Positions 51,230 through 61,160 of a DNA stretch of 64,000 nucleotides are shown here, one piece after another. The number at the start of each line of letters is the position of its first letter. Position 1 is the first letter of the stretch. Source of the stretch: Candidatus Scybalocola faecigallinarum (GTDB lineage: Bacteria; Bacillota; Clostridia; Lachnospirales; Lachnospiraceae). Both the position numbers and the translations under genes were made by a program. The stretch covers positions 1 through 64,000 of the forward strand of contig DVIT01000044.1 in the NCBI GenBank assembly GCA_018711005.1, read 5' to 3'. The notes beneath the pieces are model-generated. The model saw only the letters and a program-made list of their open reading frames with translations, did no database searches and had not been told where the DNA came from.

Positions 51230-52327
51230 TTATAAATGCTTAAAGGATCGGACGATCCTGCGTATATCCTTATCCAGAATGATCCTTAAAGCCGCTGCCA
51301 CAAACACGGACAGCCGGATCCTCTCATAAATATACAGCTCCCCTTTCAGCTTCTTTGCTTCAAAATCCGGATGCAGGGCCACATGGTCTTCGTAAACCGG
51401 ATACAAAAGGCTTAAGGCGCCAAGGGCATAGCCGGTAGCTGCAGGATCTTCAAAGCCAAAATACAGCTTTCCTTCCAGCCTCAGCGGCTTTAAGTGCCTT
51501 AATATACGAAACAGCTCCCGTTTCAGCTTCAAAAAGGCCGGACGGTTTTTCGGATCAAACAAGATCGCCATAACTCCATCCTTTTTATCCTTAATGTTTT
51601 GGAGTTTTTTCAGGAAACGCTCTTTTTTCTCTGCAAGCGCCTTGAGCTTTTTCTTGATCCGCTCCTTTATATCCACCAGAGCCTTAAGCTTTTTCTTTAT
51701 TTTTTCTATCCACCGGGACAGCCTGCCTTTTCCTTCGCCAGGGCCGTCCGCCTTTTGGGGCAGGGCGGCCTCCGGCGTATGGTCCTGTTCTTGTGTCCGG
51801 GACGAAATGTTATCCGGCCCGGAGACCTGCTCACCTTGCGGACGGACGGCCGTTTTCGGCTCCTGAGTCTGTCCGCTCTCCGGCCCGGAAGCCGGCTGAG
51901 CCGACGATTCCGGCTCTGGCGCCGGCTTTTGGGGCAGGGCCGGGGGCTTAGGGACGGCCGGCTTTGGCTCATCTATTTGCCCGGCTTCCTTCCGGGGGCC
52001 AGACTTTTCCTTGGGCTTCTTTTTATCCTTAGTATGTTCAGAAGCACTGTTTTCATTCCGAAAATTATCATAAATCCGCTTGCCCAGGATCCGGACAATA
52101 ATGCGGACAGAGGCCTTCTCACCGTCGGGATAAAAAATCTTTACGCTCACTGCATGGAGCAGCCAGCTGATCTTTGCACTGCCCTGAGGACTCCCATAAT
52201 AAGATCCCCGGACACGGCAGCGCACCGGGACAAAAAGAACCAAGCACACGCCAAGAAGCACAAGACCGATAATAACAGCGATCAGTATACCGATGATTTT
52301 TAAGATCAGTAAGAGAATATGTAACAT
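51230..52327 (-). CDS. DUF2953 family membrane protein (YtfI-like)
   Basis: This 365-residue protein has one N-terminal membrane helix (HILLLILKIIGILIAVIIGL) and a DUF2953 core split by a long insert (about 100-215) rich in P, K, E and Q (KPKEKSGPRKEAGQ, KPAVPKPPALPQKP). A lysine-rich helical stretch follows in which the unit IKKKLKAL recurs twice (about 215-250). The C-terminus LRLEGKLYFGFEDPAATGYALG is typical. In Bacillus the family precedes ytfJ, as here, and is linked to sporulation. The insert is unusually long. Confidence 0.85.
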   Translation of the reverse strand: MLHILLLILKIIGILIAVIIGLVLLGVCLVLFVPVRCRVRGSYYGSPQGSAKISWLLHAVSVKIFYPDGEKASVRIIVRILGKRIYDNFRNENSASEHTKDKKKPKEKSGPRKEAGQIDEPKPAVPKPPALPQKPAPEPESSAQPASGPESGQTQEPKTAVRPQGEQVSGPDNISSRTQEQDHTPEAALPQKADGPGEGKGRLSRWIEKIKKKLKALVDIKERIKKKLKALAEKKERFLKKLQNIKDKKDGVMAILFDPKNRPAFLKLKRELFRILRHLKPLRLEGKLYFGFEDPAATGYALGALSLLYPVYEDHVALHPDFEAKKLKGELYIYERIRLSVFVAAALRIILDKDIRRIVRSFKHL

Positions 52328-52360
52328 TCCCGAGCTCCCTTCCATGTGTTCTTTTTGCCT

Positions 52361-52693
52361 TTAAGACCCGGGGCGGGCCGGCCTCTCCCGCTCCATAAAT
52401 TTGCGGATATTAATATCGCCCAAAGTTTCATAGGCATCCCGGGCCATCCGGCCAAAAAGCTCAAAGGCTTTGTGTTTTCCGGAGGCAATGCCTAAAATAT
52501 CATAATCCGCTGATTTATACCAGGACTGTTTCAGATAAACGGCCTTAATAATTTCCGGCATATCCTTTTCCTTGGGAAGGATAATATAGTAATAATCTCC
52601 CGGATATTTTTTAAACTTAAACCGGTATCGGATCACTGCCGGAGTTTCTTTGATCGTCTCATCCATATACATGGGACGGTGCCATCGGATCAT
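52361..52693 (-). CDS. Conserved hypothetical protein, 110 residues
   Basis: This soluble, basic protein has no motif I recognise. It has an aromatic-rich middle (KYPGDYYYIILPKEKD) and a helical end (SGKHKAFELFGRMARDAYETLG). It starts 18 bases after the 463-residue gene and ends about 33 bases before the DUF2953 gene, so it belongs to the same transcript. Its start is not strongly fixed (GTGGGATCTT before ATG). Function unknown. Confidence 0.6.
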   Translation of the reverse strand: MIRWHRPMYMDETIKETPAVIRYRFKFKKYPGDYYYIILPKEKDMPEIIKAVYLKQSWYKSADYDILGIASGKHKAFELFGRMARDAYETLGDINIRKFMERERPARPGS

Positions 52694-52711
52694 AAGATCC
52701 CACTTCCTTTA

Positions 52712-54103
52712 CTATACAACCTTGGCCTGGATAAAATCATTCAGCAGCCCATCTACAGCGGCCCGCTCATACTGCTCCGTACATAATGCAAGGCTCTGGC
52801 AGATATAGGCCTCCACCTTTTCCAGGCTGTCAAAAGGTACCGGTATATTATCCAGCGCCATGGAGATCAGGCTGCGCTTCATTATCTGACTGGCATTTTT
52901 AAAGGACTGTCCGTAAATCTCCTCCAGCTTCCGTATACGGCCGCTCACCTGCTCCCGGTCTACCGGATAGTACGGCCGGATCTGGGAAATATCTGCTCTG
53001 GAATTGGTCATAAACAGGCGCTGGGCTGTGGAAAGCGTCTTATAAATGCCGCCCAGCATCATCCCTTCAATGGCCTGCTGGTTGTTTGTCCAAATAGTAT
53101 CCAAAGCGTCCTCAAGAAGCATATGCTCTCCCAGGTATTTCTGCTGATCCTCCACGGTCTTTGCAAGGCCGCCTAAAATATCCGCATCAATATCCAGGAA
53201 ATCACCGCTGTCCACAGCCCGCATATAGGATCGTAAAATATTGCGCAGTTCTTTGCATTCCTTTGATTCTGTGACTGCATAAGGCTGTGTGATCAGCAGA
53301 ATGTATAAGTTGTTGATCATCTCCAGAAGATCCACGTTGTTGCTCAGGTCCCGGGCAACCATGGACGCTGCCAGAGAAATCTTTGACAGACGCTCCCGGC
53401 ACTCATCTTTATCCATATCATTAAAGGAAATATCCTCAAACTCTTTTGCCAGGGCAAACAGATCTTCCTTCCGGCTGTCCAGGCGCTGGGTCAATGGCAG
53501 AGCTGCGCACTTTTCCATACGGGCAAAAAAGCTGTCCGCCATATCATTTCTGGCGCCGGTATAGCAAAGGCAGCCATTTTCCAAAAGTTCAAAAAACTTT
53601 GTTGTGGTCAGCCGCACCGGAAGCTCTCCAAGGATGGCCTGGATACGCTCGTTGACCGTTTCTGCATCCTGCTTTTCCGTAATATACCCCATAAGCCGCC
53701 GGGCAAGAGCGGCATCGTCGGTTAAGGGGAGACTGTCTTCAAACCGGTAATTCAGGCGGTTAAAAATATGCTCGTACAGCTGGAAATAATGGAGATATTC
53801 CTCCAATGCGTCCAGATTTTCAAGCACCTTGCCCCGCATATCATCCAGACGAATCAGATCCTGGGCCAAAGTGTCGGTCTGTCCGTTCCCGATCTTCCGG
53901 GTCACTGAAGCGACCACCTGGAGAATATCTGCCACGCCGCCTTCTTCCTTGGCCAGCACATCATACTTTTCTGTAAAATCCAGTGCAAACCTTCCCAGGG
54001 TAAGCCGCTCATAGGAAGCCAGCAGAAGCTGGCTGTATGCACTTAAGTTTTCTTCTGGATTATTGCCGTTTTTTAAATCTTTAATCAATCGGTTGATGTT
54101 CAT
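52712..54103 (-). CDS. Helical protein of unknown function, 463 residues
   Basis: The whole protein is predicted helical by its pattern of leucines and charged residues, with no transmembrane segment, no cysteine motif and no nucleotide loop. It begins MNINRLIKDLKNGNNPEENL and has several amphipathic segments of 20-30 residues (for example LENLDALEEYLHYFQLYEHI). It precedes the 110-residue gene and follows the rhomboid-like gene, all leftward and close together. This suggests a sporulation- or envelope-linked operon. I assign no function. Confidence 0.7.
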   Translation of the reverse strand: MNINRLIKDLKNGNNPEENLSAYSQLLLASYERLTLGRFALDFTEKYDVLAKEEGGVADILQVVASVTRKIGNGQTDTLAQDLIRLDDMRGKVLENLDALEEYLHYFQLYEHIFNRLNYRFEDSLPLTDDAALARRLMGYITEKQDAETVNERIQAILGELPVRLTTTKFFELLENGCLCYTGARNDMADSFFARMEKCAALPLTQRLDSRKEDLFALAKEFEDISFNDMDKDECRERLSKISLAASMVARDLSNNVDLLEMINNLYILLITQPYAVTESKECKELRNILRSYMRAVDSGDFLDIDADILGGLAKTVEDQQKYLGEHMLLEDALDTIWTNNQQAIEGMMLGGIYKTLSTAQRLFMTNSRADISQIRPYYPVDREQVSGRIRKLEEIYGQSFKNASQIMKRSLISMALDNIPVPFDSLEKVEAYICQSLALCTEQYERAAVDGLLNDFIQAKVV

Positions 54104-54147
54104 ATACTGTTACGACCTTTCATTTTACTTGTTACCTGCCATGTGCA

Positions 54148-55011
54148 TCACTTCACATGGGTATGGGTAAAGAGATGATCCTGGCAGTATTCGTAATTTC
54201 CATTGCACTTGGAACAAAAACGAAATTCCAGGCTGTCATCATCCAGTTCCGTGCGTCCGCATACGGCGCAGCGGTGCTTTGCCCCGCCGGGGTAAGTGAC
54301 CCGGTTTCTCTGAGATGAACCGGAACGGGCCCCGCCGAAGGAGCTGCCCCGGGTTGCTTTTTTGTAAACATATTTGCGGTGCATCTGCCTGGCAGTGTAG
54401 CCCTTTTTCCGCATAAGTGAAATAAAATAGCATAAAAAGTTCAGAAGGGCCACAAGAATCGATACACGGGTACTCCATCCGCCCTGGATAAAGGATACGG
54501 CCAAAAGGACGATGTCCAAAAGAGCCAGCCACTTCATGCGCACAGGGATGATAAACATGACAAGCACCTGCATGTCCGGAATAATGGTTGCAAAAGCCAG
54601 GAACAGAGACAGGTTGATATAATAGGTATCCATGTAAAAAAAGATTCCTGAAAGTCCTGTGACCAGATACACAATGATTGCCGCCAGCACAGTGCTTAAA
54701 ACACCGGTCAGATAATACAGGTTAAATCTGAAAGCTCCCCAAACCTGCTCCAGGGTATTGCCCAGGAGATAATAAAAATACAGCGAAAAAATTACAAATA
54801 CGGGATTATTGCTGGGGGAATTTAATAGAAAAGTAAAGATCCTCCAGATCTCTCCGTGGAGAATCCGCTCTGCATCCAGACAGAAGTAAGCATAATAGAC
54901 CTCCGGCATGATCCAGCTCAGGAAGAAACCGATAGCGTATAAGACAATAATATACCGCATCAGGTTTTTTATGGCATATTTGCCGAACTTTCTTTCCAGC
55001 TTGTCTAACAT
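54148..55011 (-). CDS. Rhomboid-fold membrane protein with C-terminal zinc ribbon
   Basis: This 287-residue protein has six membrane helices with rhomboid/derlin-like landmarks: GEIWRIFTFLL, YFYYLLGNTLEQVWG and FAFATIIPDM-like segment LAFATIIPD. No GxSG stands at the expected helix-4 position and no histidine in the last helix (WSTRVSILVALLNFL), so it is probably inactive as a protease. The C-terminal cytoplasmic part is basic, then has a zinc ribbon (CAVCG ... CSKCNG ... CQDH). The ATG at 55011 follows GAGGA. Function unknown; a binding or quality-control role is possible. Confidence 0.8.
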   Translation of the reverse strand: MLDKLERKFGKYAIKNLMRYIIVLYAIGFFLSWIMPEVYYAYFCLDAERILHGEIWRIFTFLLNSPSNNPVFVIFSLYFYYLLGNTLEQVWGAFRFNLYYLTGVLSTVLAAIIVYLVTGLSGIFFYMDTYYINLSLFLAFATIIPDMQVLVMFIIPVRMKWLALLDIVLLAVSFIQGGWSTRVSILVALLNFLCYFISLMRKKGYTARQMHRKYVYKKATRGSSFGGARSGSSQRNRVTYPGGAKHRCAVCGRTELDDDSLEFRFCSKCNGNYEYCQDHLFTHTHVK

Positions 55012-55043
55012 AAATGTCTGATTCCTCTCTTTCGATGATTGTG

Positions 55044-55076
55044 GCAGTTCAGCCAGGAACATCCTCTCTGAACTGC
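55044..55076. repeat. Palindrome GCAGTTCAG / CTGAACTGC
   Basis: A perfect 9-bp inverted repeat with a 15-base loop in the leader of the rhomboid-like gene; same core as 51194-51215. Confidence 0.6.
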
Positions 55077-55095
55077 TGACGCATAGATATTTCTA

Positions 55096-55124
55096 ATTAT
55101 AGATGAGCCCCATAACCTTGTCAA
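55096..55124 (-). promoter_or_regulatory. Promoter of the rhomboid-like/463-residue/DUF2953 gene run
   Basis: Reverse strand TTGACA (55124-55119), 17 bases, TATAAT (55101-55096): full consensus. It predicts vegetative expression of this gene run, at least in part. Confidence 0.87.
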
Positions 55125-55260
55125 CCTTGCAGCCGATTTTATTCCTGCATACATTGGAGATACTGCTGCTGTTCACAGGGTAGGTCAACAATAAGCAAAA
55201 CGATTCAGCCCGGCCTGCACATTTACTGAACAGGCCGCAGCTGCACTTATGGCACATGGT

Positions 55261-55695
55261 TTACTGCCGGGTCACAATCCTTTTGCGCTTTACATTGACC
55301 GTCTTCCCGGTGTCCAGGGGGATGGGCATGAGTTCTGGATTTAACTTTGCAAATGCCTCAAAATCCATGGCAAATGCTGACAGGATACTGTTTAAGCTGT
55401 CGCCTTCCTTTACTGTATAGGGCATGATCACATCCCACCCCAGTCCGGCGCCGGTCTGCCACTGATTTTGAGTGCCGCTTTCCTCCCGGGACGGCACAGA
55501 GCCCTGAATGTTCCCGGACATGACCATAGGAATACAAAGGGTATCCCCTATGGCCAGATTATATACCTTTGTCCCGGGATTTGCGTCTATGATCTGATCC
55601 ACAGAAACACCGTAGATCCGGCTCAGCCGGTACAGCGTATCGCCTTTTTTGATCACATGGGCAATGCCGTCACATTTTGACTCATAATAATTCAT
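55261..55695 (-). CDS. LysM-domain protein
   Basis: This 144-residue protein has two LysM repeats, IKKGDTLYRLSRIYGVSVDQIIDANPG (16-42 region) and VKEGDSLNSILSAFAMDFEAFAKLNPEL (92-119 region), which bind peptidoglycan or spore-coat glycans. There is no signal peptide, so it may act in the mother cell during sporulation, like SafA-type coat proteins, though that is inference. The ATG at 55695 is preceded by AGAGG. A TATAAT word lies about 40 bases upstream without a clear -35. Confidence 0.85.
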   Translation of the reverse strand: MNYYESKCDGIAHVIKKGDTLYRLSRIYGVSVDQIIDANPGTKVYNLAIGDTLCIPMVMSGNIQGSVPSREESGTQNQWQTGAGLGWDVIMPYTVKEGDSLNSILSAFAMDFEAFAKLNPELMPIPLDTGKTVNVKRKRIVTRQ

Positions 55696-55799
55696 AAATA
55701 CGCCTCTTTTGGCCCGTCGCTTTAATATGATTATATTCAAAGGAGACGGTTTTGGGAACAGTTAGTTACACTGTTTATGGTATTTTCATAAATTATCCA

Positions 55800-55828
55800 T
55801 TGTTTTTTTAGAACCTTTAGCGTATAAT
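55800..55828 (+). promoter_or_regulatory. Promoter of the activase gene
   Basis: TTGTTT (55800-55805), 17 bases, TATAAT (55823-55828), about 95 bases before the ATG. Confidence 0.65.
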
Positions 55829-55863
55829 AAACTCGGCTAAATGTTAAGATTTATTTAATAGTT

Positions 55864-55928
55864 AGGAGGTTATTGCGGGGTAATCGTTTGGACATTTGTC
55901 CGGGCTGTTACCCGCGATTTGCATGATG
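55864..55928 (+). promoter_or_regulatory. Ribosome binding site separated from its start codon by a hairpin
   Basis: AGGAGG (55864-55869) lies 53 bases before the first ATG (55923). Between them GCGGG (55875-55879) and TAA pair with TTACCCGC (55908-55915), with an inner GGAC/GTCC stem. Folding removes about 41 bases and brings AGGAGG to about 12 bases from the ATG. No other site precedes the start. A 16-codon frame from the TTG at 55873, ending at TGA over the ATG, is an alternative coupling device. Confidence 0.6.
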
Positions 55929-58900
55929 ACTCAAAAGATTAGTTTAGGCATTGACATTGGTTCCACCACTGTCAAAGTAGCCTTTTTAGACGAAGAAAAA
56001 AACGTCCTTTTCTCGGATTATGAGCGCCATTTTGCCAACATCCGCGAAACCCTTCTCGCCCTCATACAAAAAGCATTTGACAAGCTTGGCCCCATGGAGA
56101 TCTATCCCATGATCACCGGATCAGGGGGTATGTCTTTATCAAAAAGTGTTAATATACCTTTTGTACAGGAAGTGATCTCCGTATCAACAGCACTTCAGCT
56201 TTTTGCGCCTCAGACTGATGTGGCCATTGAGCTGGGCGGTGAGGACGCAAAGATCATTTATTTTTATGACGGAAATATTGAACAGCGTATGAACGGTATC
56301 TGCGCCGGCGGAACCGGCTCATTTATCGACCAGATGGCATCCCTTTTACAGACCGATGCTGCCGGACTGAATGAGTATGCCAAAAATTATAAGGCGGTTT
56401 ATCCGATTGCTGCCCGGTGCGGCGTATTTGCAAAGTCGGATATCCAGCCCCTGATCAACGACGGCGCTACAAAGGAAGACTTATCTGTATCCATTTTCCA
56501 GGCTGTTGTAAATCAGACCATCAGCGGCCTGGCCTGCGGTAAGCCGATCCGCGGCAATGTGGCCTTTCTTGGCGGCCCGCTCCACTTTTTATCTGAGCTG
56601 CGCCAGTGCTTTATCCGGACGCTGAAGCTTTCCGGGCCTCAGATCATTGCCCCGGAAAATTCCCATTTGTTTGCTGCCATTGGAGCGGCCCTTAATTATA
56701 AGGAAGATTCTCACATAAGCGTGGAGGAACTGATCCGGCTTTTATCTTCCGATATTAAGATCGCGGCAGAAACCCCCCGGATGCAGCCATTATTTAAAAA
56801 CCAGGAGGAATATGACGCCTTTGTAGAAAAGCATAATGCCCATACGGTAAAGAAGGGAAGTCTTGCTGATTATGAAGGCGACTGCTTCTTAGGTATTGAC
56901 GCCGGTTCCACCACGACCAAGGTGGCTGTCATCGGCGAGGACGGTACGCTCCTTTATTCATTTTACAGCAGCAACAACGGAAATCCCTTAAAGACCACCA
57001 TCCGGGCCATTACAGAAATCACCCAATTACTTCCGGACAGCGCCCGCATTGTCAACTCCTGCTCTACCGGATACGGAGAGGCGCTGATCAAGGCTGCCCT
57101 TATGCTGGATGAAGGAGAGGTTGAAACCGTAGCCCACTACTATGCCGCTGCATTTTTCGAGCCGGATGTGGACTGTATCCTGGATATTGGCGGCCAGGAT
57201 ATGAAGTGTATTAAGATCAAAAATAATACGGTAGATAACGTGCTTTTAAATGAAGCCTGTTCTTCCGGCTGCGGTTCCTTTATTGAAACCTTTGCCAAGT
57301 CTTTAAATTACAGCGTCCAGGACTTTGCCAAGGCCGCCTTATTTGCTGAAAATCCTGTAGACCTGGGTTCCCGGTGTACAGTATTTATGAACTCCAACGT
57401 AAAGCAGGCCCAGAAGGAAGGCGCCGAGGTCGGCGATATTTCCGCAGGTCTTGCCTACTCTGTGATTAAAAACGCCCTGTTAAAGGTTATTAAGCTGACA
57501 GATCCCAAGGATCTGGGCCAAAAAGTTGTTGTCCAGGGCGGAACCTTTTATAATGACGCTGTTTTGCGCAGCTTTGAAAGGATTTCCCAGTGTGAAGCTG
57601 TCCGCCCGGATATTGCCGGTATTATGGGCGCCTTCGGAGCAGCCCTTATCGCCAGGGAGCGTTATGACGGCAGCGAATCGACTATGCTGCCCCTGGAAAA
57701 GATCATTGACCTGAAATATACAACATCCATGGCACGGTGCAAAGGCTGTACCAATAACTGCCACCTGACCATTAACCGTTTTTCCGGCGGACGCCAGTTT
57801 ATTACAGGAAACCGGTGCGAGGTCGGCCTGGGCCGTGAAAAGAAAAAGAGCGATGTGCCCAACCTTTTTGCCTATAAGCTGAAACGTCTGTTTTCCTATG
57901 AGCCTTTGGAGGCAGATAAAGCGTACCGCGGCACTGTAGGTATTCCAAGAGTTTTAAATATGTATGAAAACTATCCTTTCTGGTTTACCTTTTTTAACGA
58001 GCTGGGCTACCGGGTGATCCTGTCCCCGCCATCTTCGGCCAAGATCTACTCACTGGGCATTGAGTCCATTCCAAGCGAGTCTGTATGCTATCCGGCCAAG
58101 CTGGTCCACGGCCATATTATGTGGCTGTTAAAACAGGGGATCAATTTTATCTTCTACCCCAGCATTCCTTACGAGCGCAATGAGGTGGAAGGCTCCAATA
58201 ACCACTACAACTGCCCTATTGTAACTTCCTATTCGGAAAATATTAAAAATAATGTGGAAGAACTGCGGGATGAAAATATCCGTTTCATGAATCCGTTTTT
58301 GGCTTTGGACAACCTGGAAAAACTGAAGGATCGTCTGGTTGCTGAAATCGGAAAAACCTTTAATATTCCTGACAGCGAGATCAATCTGGCTGCCCAGAAG
58401 GCATGGGATGAGCTGGAAAGCGTCCGCCAGGATATGCGGGATAAAGGCGAGGAAACTCTGGCATACCTGCAGGAGCATCACATGAAAGGTATTGTCCTGG
58501 CCGGCCGTCCTTATCACACAGACGGCGAAATCAACCACGGTATTCCTGAGCTGATCACTTCCTACGGCATTGCTGTACTCACCGAGGACAGTGTGTCTCA
58601 TTTAGGCCAGCCGGAGCGGCCCCTGATCGTTTCCGACCAGTGGATGTACCACTCCCGCCTTTATGCAGCGGCTCAGTTTGTAAAAACCCAGCAGAACCTG
58701 GAGCTGGTCCAGTTAAACTCCTTTGGCTGCGGCCTGGACGCTGTCACCACAGATCAGGTAAAGGATATTTTAAATGGCTCCGGCCGTTTGTATACATGCC
58801 TTAAGATCGATGAAGTCAGCAACCTGGGCGCTGCCCGTATCCGTATCCGCTCTTTAATTGCGGCGATCCGTATGCGTGAGCAGAAGAACATTCACGGCGA

Positions 58901-60155
58901 TCTGCATAGTGCGGCCCATGACCGTATTGTTTATACAAAGGAAATGTCCAGGGACTATACTATCCTTGTGCCAAACATGTCGCCTATCCACTTTGAACTG
59001 CTGGCTCCGGCCTTAAACGCTCACGGATTACATATTGAGCTGCTCCCCGACTGTGACCGGGAGGCTATTGATATTGGATTAAAATATGTCAATAATGACG
59101 CCTGCTATCCATCCATTTGTGTTGTGGGACAGATCATGAAGGCCCTTTTGTCCGGAAAGTACGACCTGAACAAGGTGGCTGTGGCCATGTCCCAGACCGG
59201 CGGCGGCTGCCGTGCTACAAACTATGTCGGCTTTATCCGCCGTGCCCTGCAAAACGCAGATATGCATCAGATCCCTGTAGTGGCATTAAGCGCCCAGGGC
59301 ATTGAAAAGAATCCGGGCTTTAAGTACACACTGCCAATGCTTAAGGCAGCCATTGAGGCTATTGTGTACGGAGATATTTTTATGCGTGTCCTTTACCGGA
59401 TGCGTCCTTATGAAAAGGTAAAAGGCAGCGCCAATGCCCTTCATGAAAAGTGGGCAAAACGCTGTATTGATTCTCTGACAGGAAAAGCAAAGAGCAACTT
59501 TAAGAAAAATGTTCAGGGGATCATCCGCGATTTTGATGCGCTGCCCATTGATGAAAACCTGAAGAAACCAAGAGTGGGCATTGTAGGTGAGATCCTTGTA
59601 AAGTTCTCCCCGTCAGCCAACAATTATCTGGTGGACCTGCTGGAAGCAGAAGGGGCCGAGGCTGTTATGCCGGATTTACTGGATTTCTTCCTGTACAGCT
59701 TTTACAATGCCAACTTTAAACGGGATTTCCTTGGAAAGTCCAAAAAAGCGGCCATGCTGTGCAACCTGGGGATCAAATTCCTGGAAGCGATCCGAAAAAC
59801 AGCCCGTATGGAGTTAAGAGCCAGCAAGCACTTCTGTGAGCAGGCCGTGATTCAGGATCTGGCTAAATATGCTGAACCTATTGTATCTCTTGGCAACCAG
59901 ACCGGTGAGGGGTGGTTCCTTACCGGCGAGATGATCGAGCTGATCCATCAGGGCGCGCCCAACATTGTATGTACCCAGCCTTTCGGCTGCCTGCCTAACC
60001 ATATTGTAGGCAAGGGCGTTATTAAAGAGCTGCGCCGCCAGTATCCAAAAGCAAATATCGTAGCCATTGACTACGATCCAGGCGCCAGCGAGGTCAACCA
60101 GGTCAACCGTATTAAGCTTATGCTTGCTACAGCCAATAAAAATCTTAAGCAATAA
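55923..60155 (+). CDS. Fused acyl-CoA dehydratase activase / HgdB-like protein
   Basis: This 1410-residue protein has two tandem BadF/BadG/HgdC-type ATPase domains: [13 protein letters not shown] (about 9-21) with [10 protein letters not shown] near 127, and [13 protein letters not shown] (about 322-334) with CSSGCGSF near 443. A DUF2229-like domain (about 650-860) and a region related to the dehydratase D-component follow. Such proteins use ATP to pass an electron at very low potential to 2-hydroxyacyl-CoA dehydratases. No dehydratase subunits are nearby, so the client is unknown. The cysteines needed for the bridging [4Fe-4S] cluster are kept best in the second ATPase. Confidence 0.88.
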   Translation: MMTQKISLGIDIGSTTVKVAFLDEEKNVLFSDYERHFANIRETLLALIQKAFDKLGPMEIYPMITGSGGMSLSKSVNIPFVQEVISVSTALQLFAPQTDVAIELGGEDAKIIYFYDGNIEQRMNGICAGGTGSFIDQMASLLQTDAAGLNEYAKNYKAVYPIAARCGVFAKSDIQPLINDGATKEDLSVSIFQAVVNQTISGLACGKPIRGNVAFLGGPLHFLSELRQCFIRTLKLSGPQIIAPENSHLFAAIGAALNYKEDSHISVEELIRLLSSDIKIAAETPRMQPLFKNQEEYDAFVEKHNAHTVKKGSLADYEGDCFLGIDAGSTTTKVAVIGEDGTLLYSFYSSNNGNPLKTTIRAITEITQLLPDSARIVNSCSTGYGEALIKAALMLDEGEVETVAHYYAAAFFEPDVDCILDIGGQDMKCIKIKNNTVDNVLLNEACSSGCGSFIETFAKSLNYSVQDFAKAALFAENPVDLGSRCTVFMNSNVKQAQKEGAEVGDISAGLAYSVIKNALLKVIKLTDPKDLGQKVVVQGGTFYNDAVLRSFERISQCEAVRPDIAGIMGAFGAALIARERYDGSESTMLPLEKIIDLKYTTSMARCKGCTNNCHLTINRFSGGRQFITGNRCEVGLGREKKKSDVPNLFAYKLKRLFSYEPLEADKAYRGTVGIPRVLNMYENYPFWFTFFNELGYRVILSPPSSAKIYSLGIESIPSESVCYPAKLVHGHIMWLLKQGINFIFYPSIPYERNEVEGSNNHYNCPIVTSYSENIKNNVEELRDENIRFMNPFLALDNLEKLKDRLVAEIGKTFNIPDSEINLAAQKAWDELESVRQDMRDKGEETLAYLQEHHMKGIVLAGRPYHTDGEINHGIPELITSYGIAVLTEDSVSHLGQPERPLIVSDQWMYHSRLYAAAQFVKTQQNLELVQLNSFGCGLDAVTTDQVKDILNGSGRLYTCLKIDEVSNLGAARIRIRSLIAAIRMREQKNIHGDLHSAAHDRIVYTKEMSRDYTILVPNMSPIHFELLAPALNAHGLHIELLPDCDREAIDIGLKYVNNDACYPSICVVGQIMKALLSGKYDLNKVAVAMSQTGGGCRATNYVGFIRRALQNADMHQIPVVALSAQGIEKNPGFKYTLPMLKAAIEAIVYGDIFMRVLYRMRPYEKVKGSANALHEKWAKRCIDSLTGKAKSNFKKNVQGIIRDFDALPIDENLKKPRVGIVGEILVKFSPSANNYLVDLLEAEGAEAVMPDLLDFFLYSFYNANFKRDFLGKSKKAAMLCNLGIKFLEAIRKTARMELRASKHFCEQAVIQDLAKYAEPIVSLGNQTGEGWFLTGEMIELIHQGAPNIVCTQPFGCLPNHIVGKGVIKELRRQYPKANIVAIDYDPGASEVNQVNRIKLMLATANKNLKQ

Positions 60156-60196
60156 TTTTCGGGCCGGCCAGGCCACGCCTGGCGCCCATAAAAAGG

Positions 60197-60227
60197 CCCG
60201 GGGAGCGGATATGATCCATACCCCGGG
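60197..60227. other. GC-rich hairpin downstream of the activase gene
   Basis: CCCGGGG (60197-60203) and CCCCGGG (60221-60227) pair perfectly. No U-tract; it may stabilise the mRNA end ahead of the terminator. Confidence 0.55.
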
Positions 60228-60233
60228 GCAAAG

Positions 60234-60277
60234 AAAAGGCCGTGTTTTTCATGTACGTATGAAAAACACGGCCTTTT
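60234..60277. terminator. Bidirectional terminator between activase and phosphoesterase genes
   Basis: 60234-60252 and 60259-60277 form a perfect 19-bp stem with a 6-base loop, A-rich before and U-rich after in both directions. It serves both the + strand activase and the leftward atp/phosphoesterase transcript. Confidence 0.9.
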
Positions 60278-60324
60278 GGCTGCTGTCAAAAATTATGGTT
60301 ATATCTATCCGTTTAGAGTGGTCT

Positions 60325-61137
60325 TTAACTTTCCTTTCCGGGGATAATATCAATAACGCCCAGCTCCACAGGATTAAAAATACGCGGAACGGAAACATAG
60401 TAGGCCAGACCCCGGCTGTTAATATGCACCTGATGGCCAAAATCATAGCGGCCTCCGGCATACTTTGGGAAAAATCCCTGAGACGGAGCATAAATCCCGT
60501 TAATAAGCCCGGGAATGCGCCACTGGCCCCCATGGGCATGACCGGAAAGCACCAGGTCAAAGCCGCTGTCAATATAGCTTTGAATGCGCTCCGGCCTGTG
60601 GGTAAGTAAAACAGAAAAAAGCTCCGGATGTCTGTCAGACATCTCCTGAGCCCGGTTTAACTGATCCATCCAGGATTCCTGCGGATTCATCGGATCATCC
60701 ACGCCGCAGATGCATACTTTCATCCCGTCCAGGTCAAGAATCTGCCCCTCCCCTTCCAGTACATGGATACCAAAAGAGCGGACATAGGCCTTGGCTTTGT
60801 CAGGATTTTTATAAATAAATTCATGATTTCCGGTCACATAATAGCAGGGGTACTTTTTCCCCAGGGCCTTAAACAGATCCCCGGCAGCCTCTTTATGAAA
60901 CCGCTTTCCCAGCATGTCCCCGGTCATACAGATCAGATCCGGAGAAACAGCGTCGATCATGCGGATCAGGGATCTTTGATGCTTCCCGTAAATACAGCAG
61001 TGAAGATCGGAAAGGTGGACACACCGGAAGGCATGTCCTGCTTTTTCTGATCTTACCTTATAATTTTTAAGGACCGGGAGCTTCCATGGCTTATTATTTT
61101 GAGATATTTTCAGATTCATCTTTTTAACAACGGTCAT
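60325..61137 (-). CDS. Calcineurin-like metallophosphoesterase
   Basis: This 270-residue protein has the full metallophosphoesterase set: CVHLSDLHC, CMTGDML, VTGNHEFIY, LTHRPERIQ and LSGHAHGGQW, which bind two metals. A short basic N-terminus precedes it; there is no clear membrane helix. The family includes UDP-diacylglucosamine hydrolase-like and YkuE-type lipid phosphatases; the substrate here is unknown. It starts 23 bases after atpC and seems to be the last gene of the ATP synthase operon. Confidence 0.88.
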   Translation of the reverse strand: MTVVKKMNLKISQNNKPWKLPVLKNYKVRSEKAGHAFRCVHLSDLHCCIYGKHQRSLIRMIDAVSPDLICMTGDMLGKRFHKEAAGDLFKALGKKYPCYYVTGNHEFIYKNPDKAKAYVRSFGIHVLEGEGQILDLDGMKVCICGVDDPMNPQESWMDQLNRAQEMSDRHPELFSVLLTHRPERIQSYIDSGFDLVLSGHAHGGQWRIPGLINGIYAPSQGFFPKYAGGRYDFGHQVHINSRGLAYYVSVPRIFNPVELGVIDIIPGKES

Positions 61138-61160
61138 GCAGCGCCTCCATCCTTTTAACC

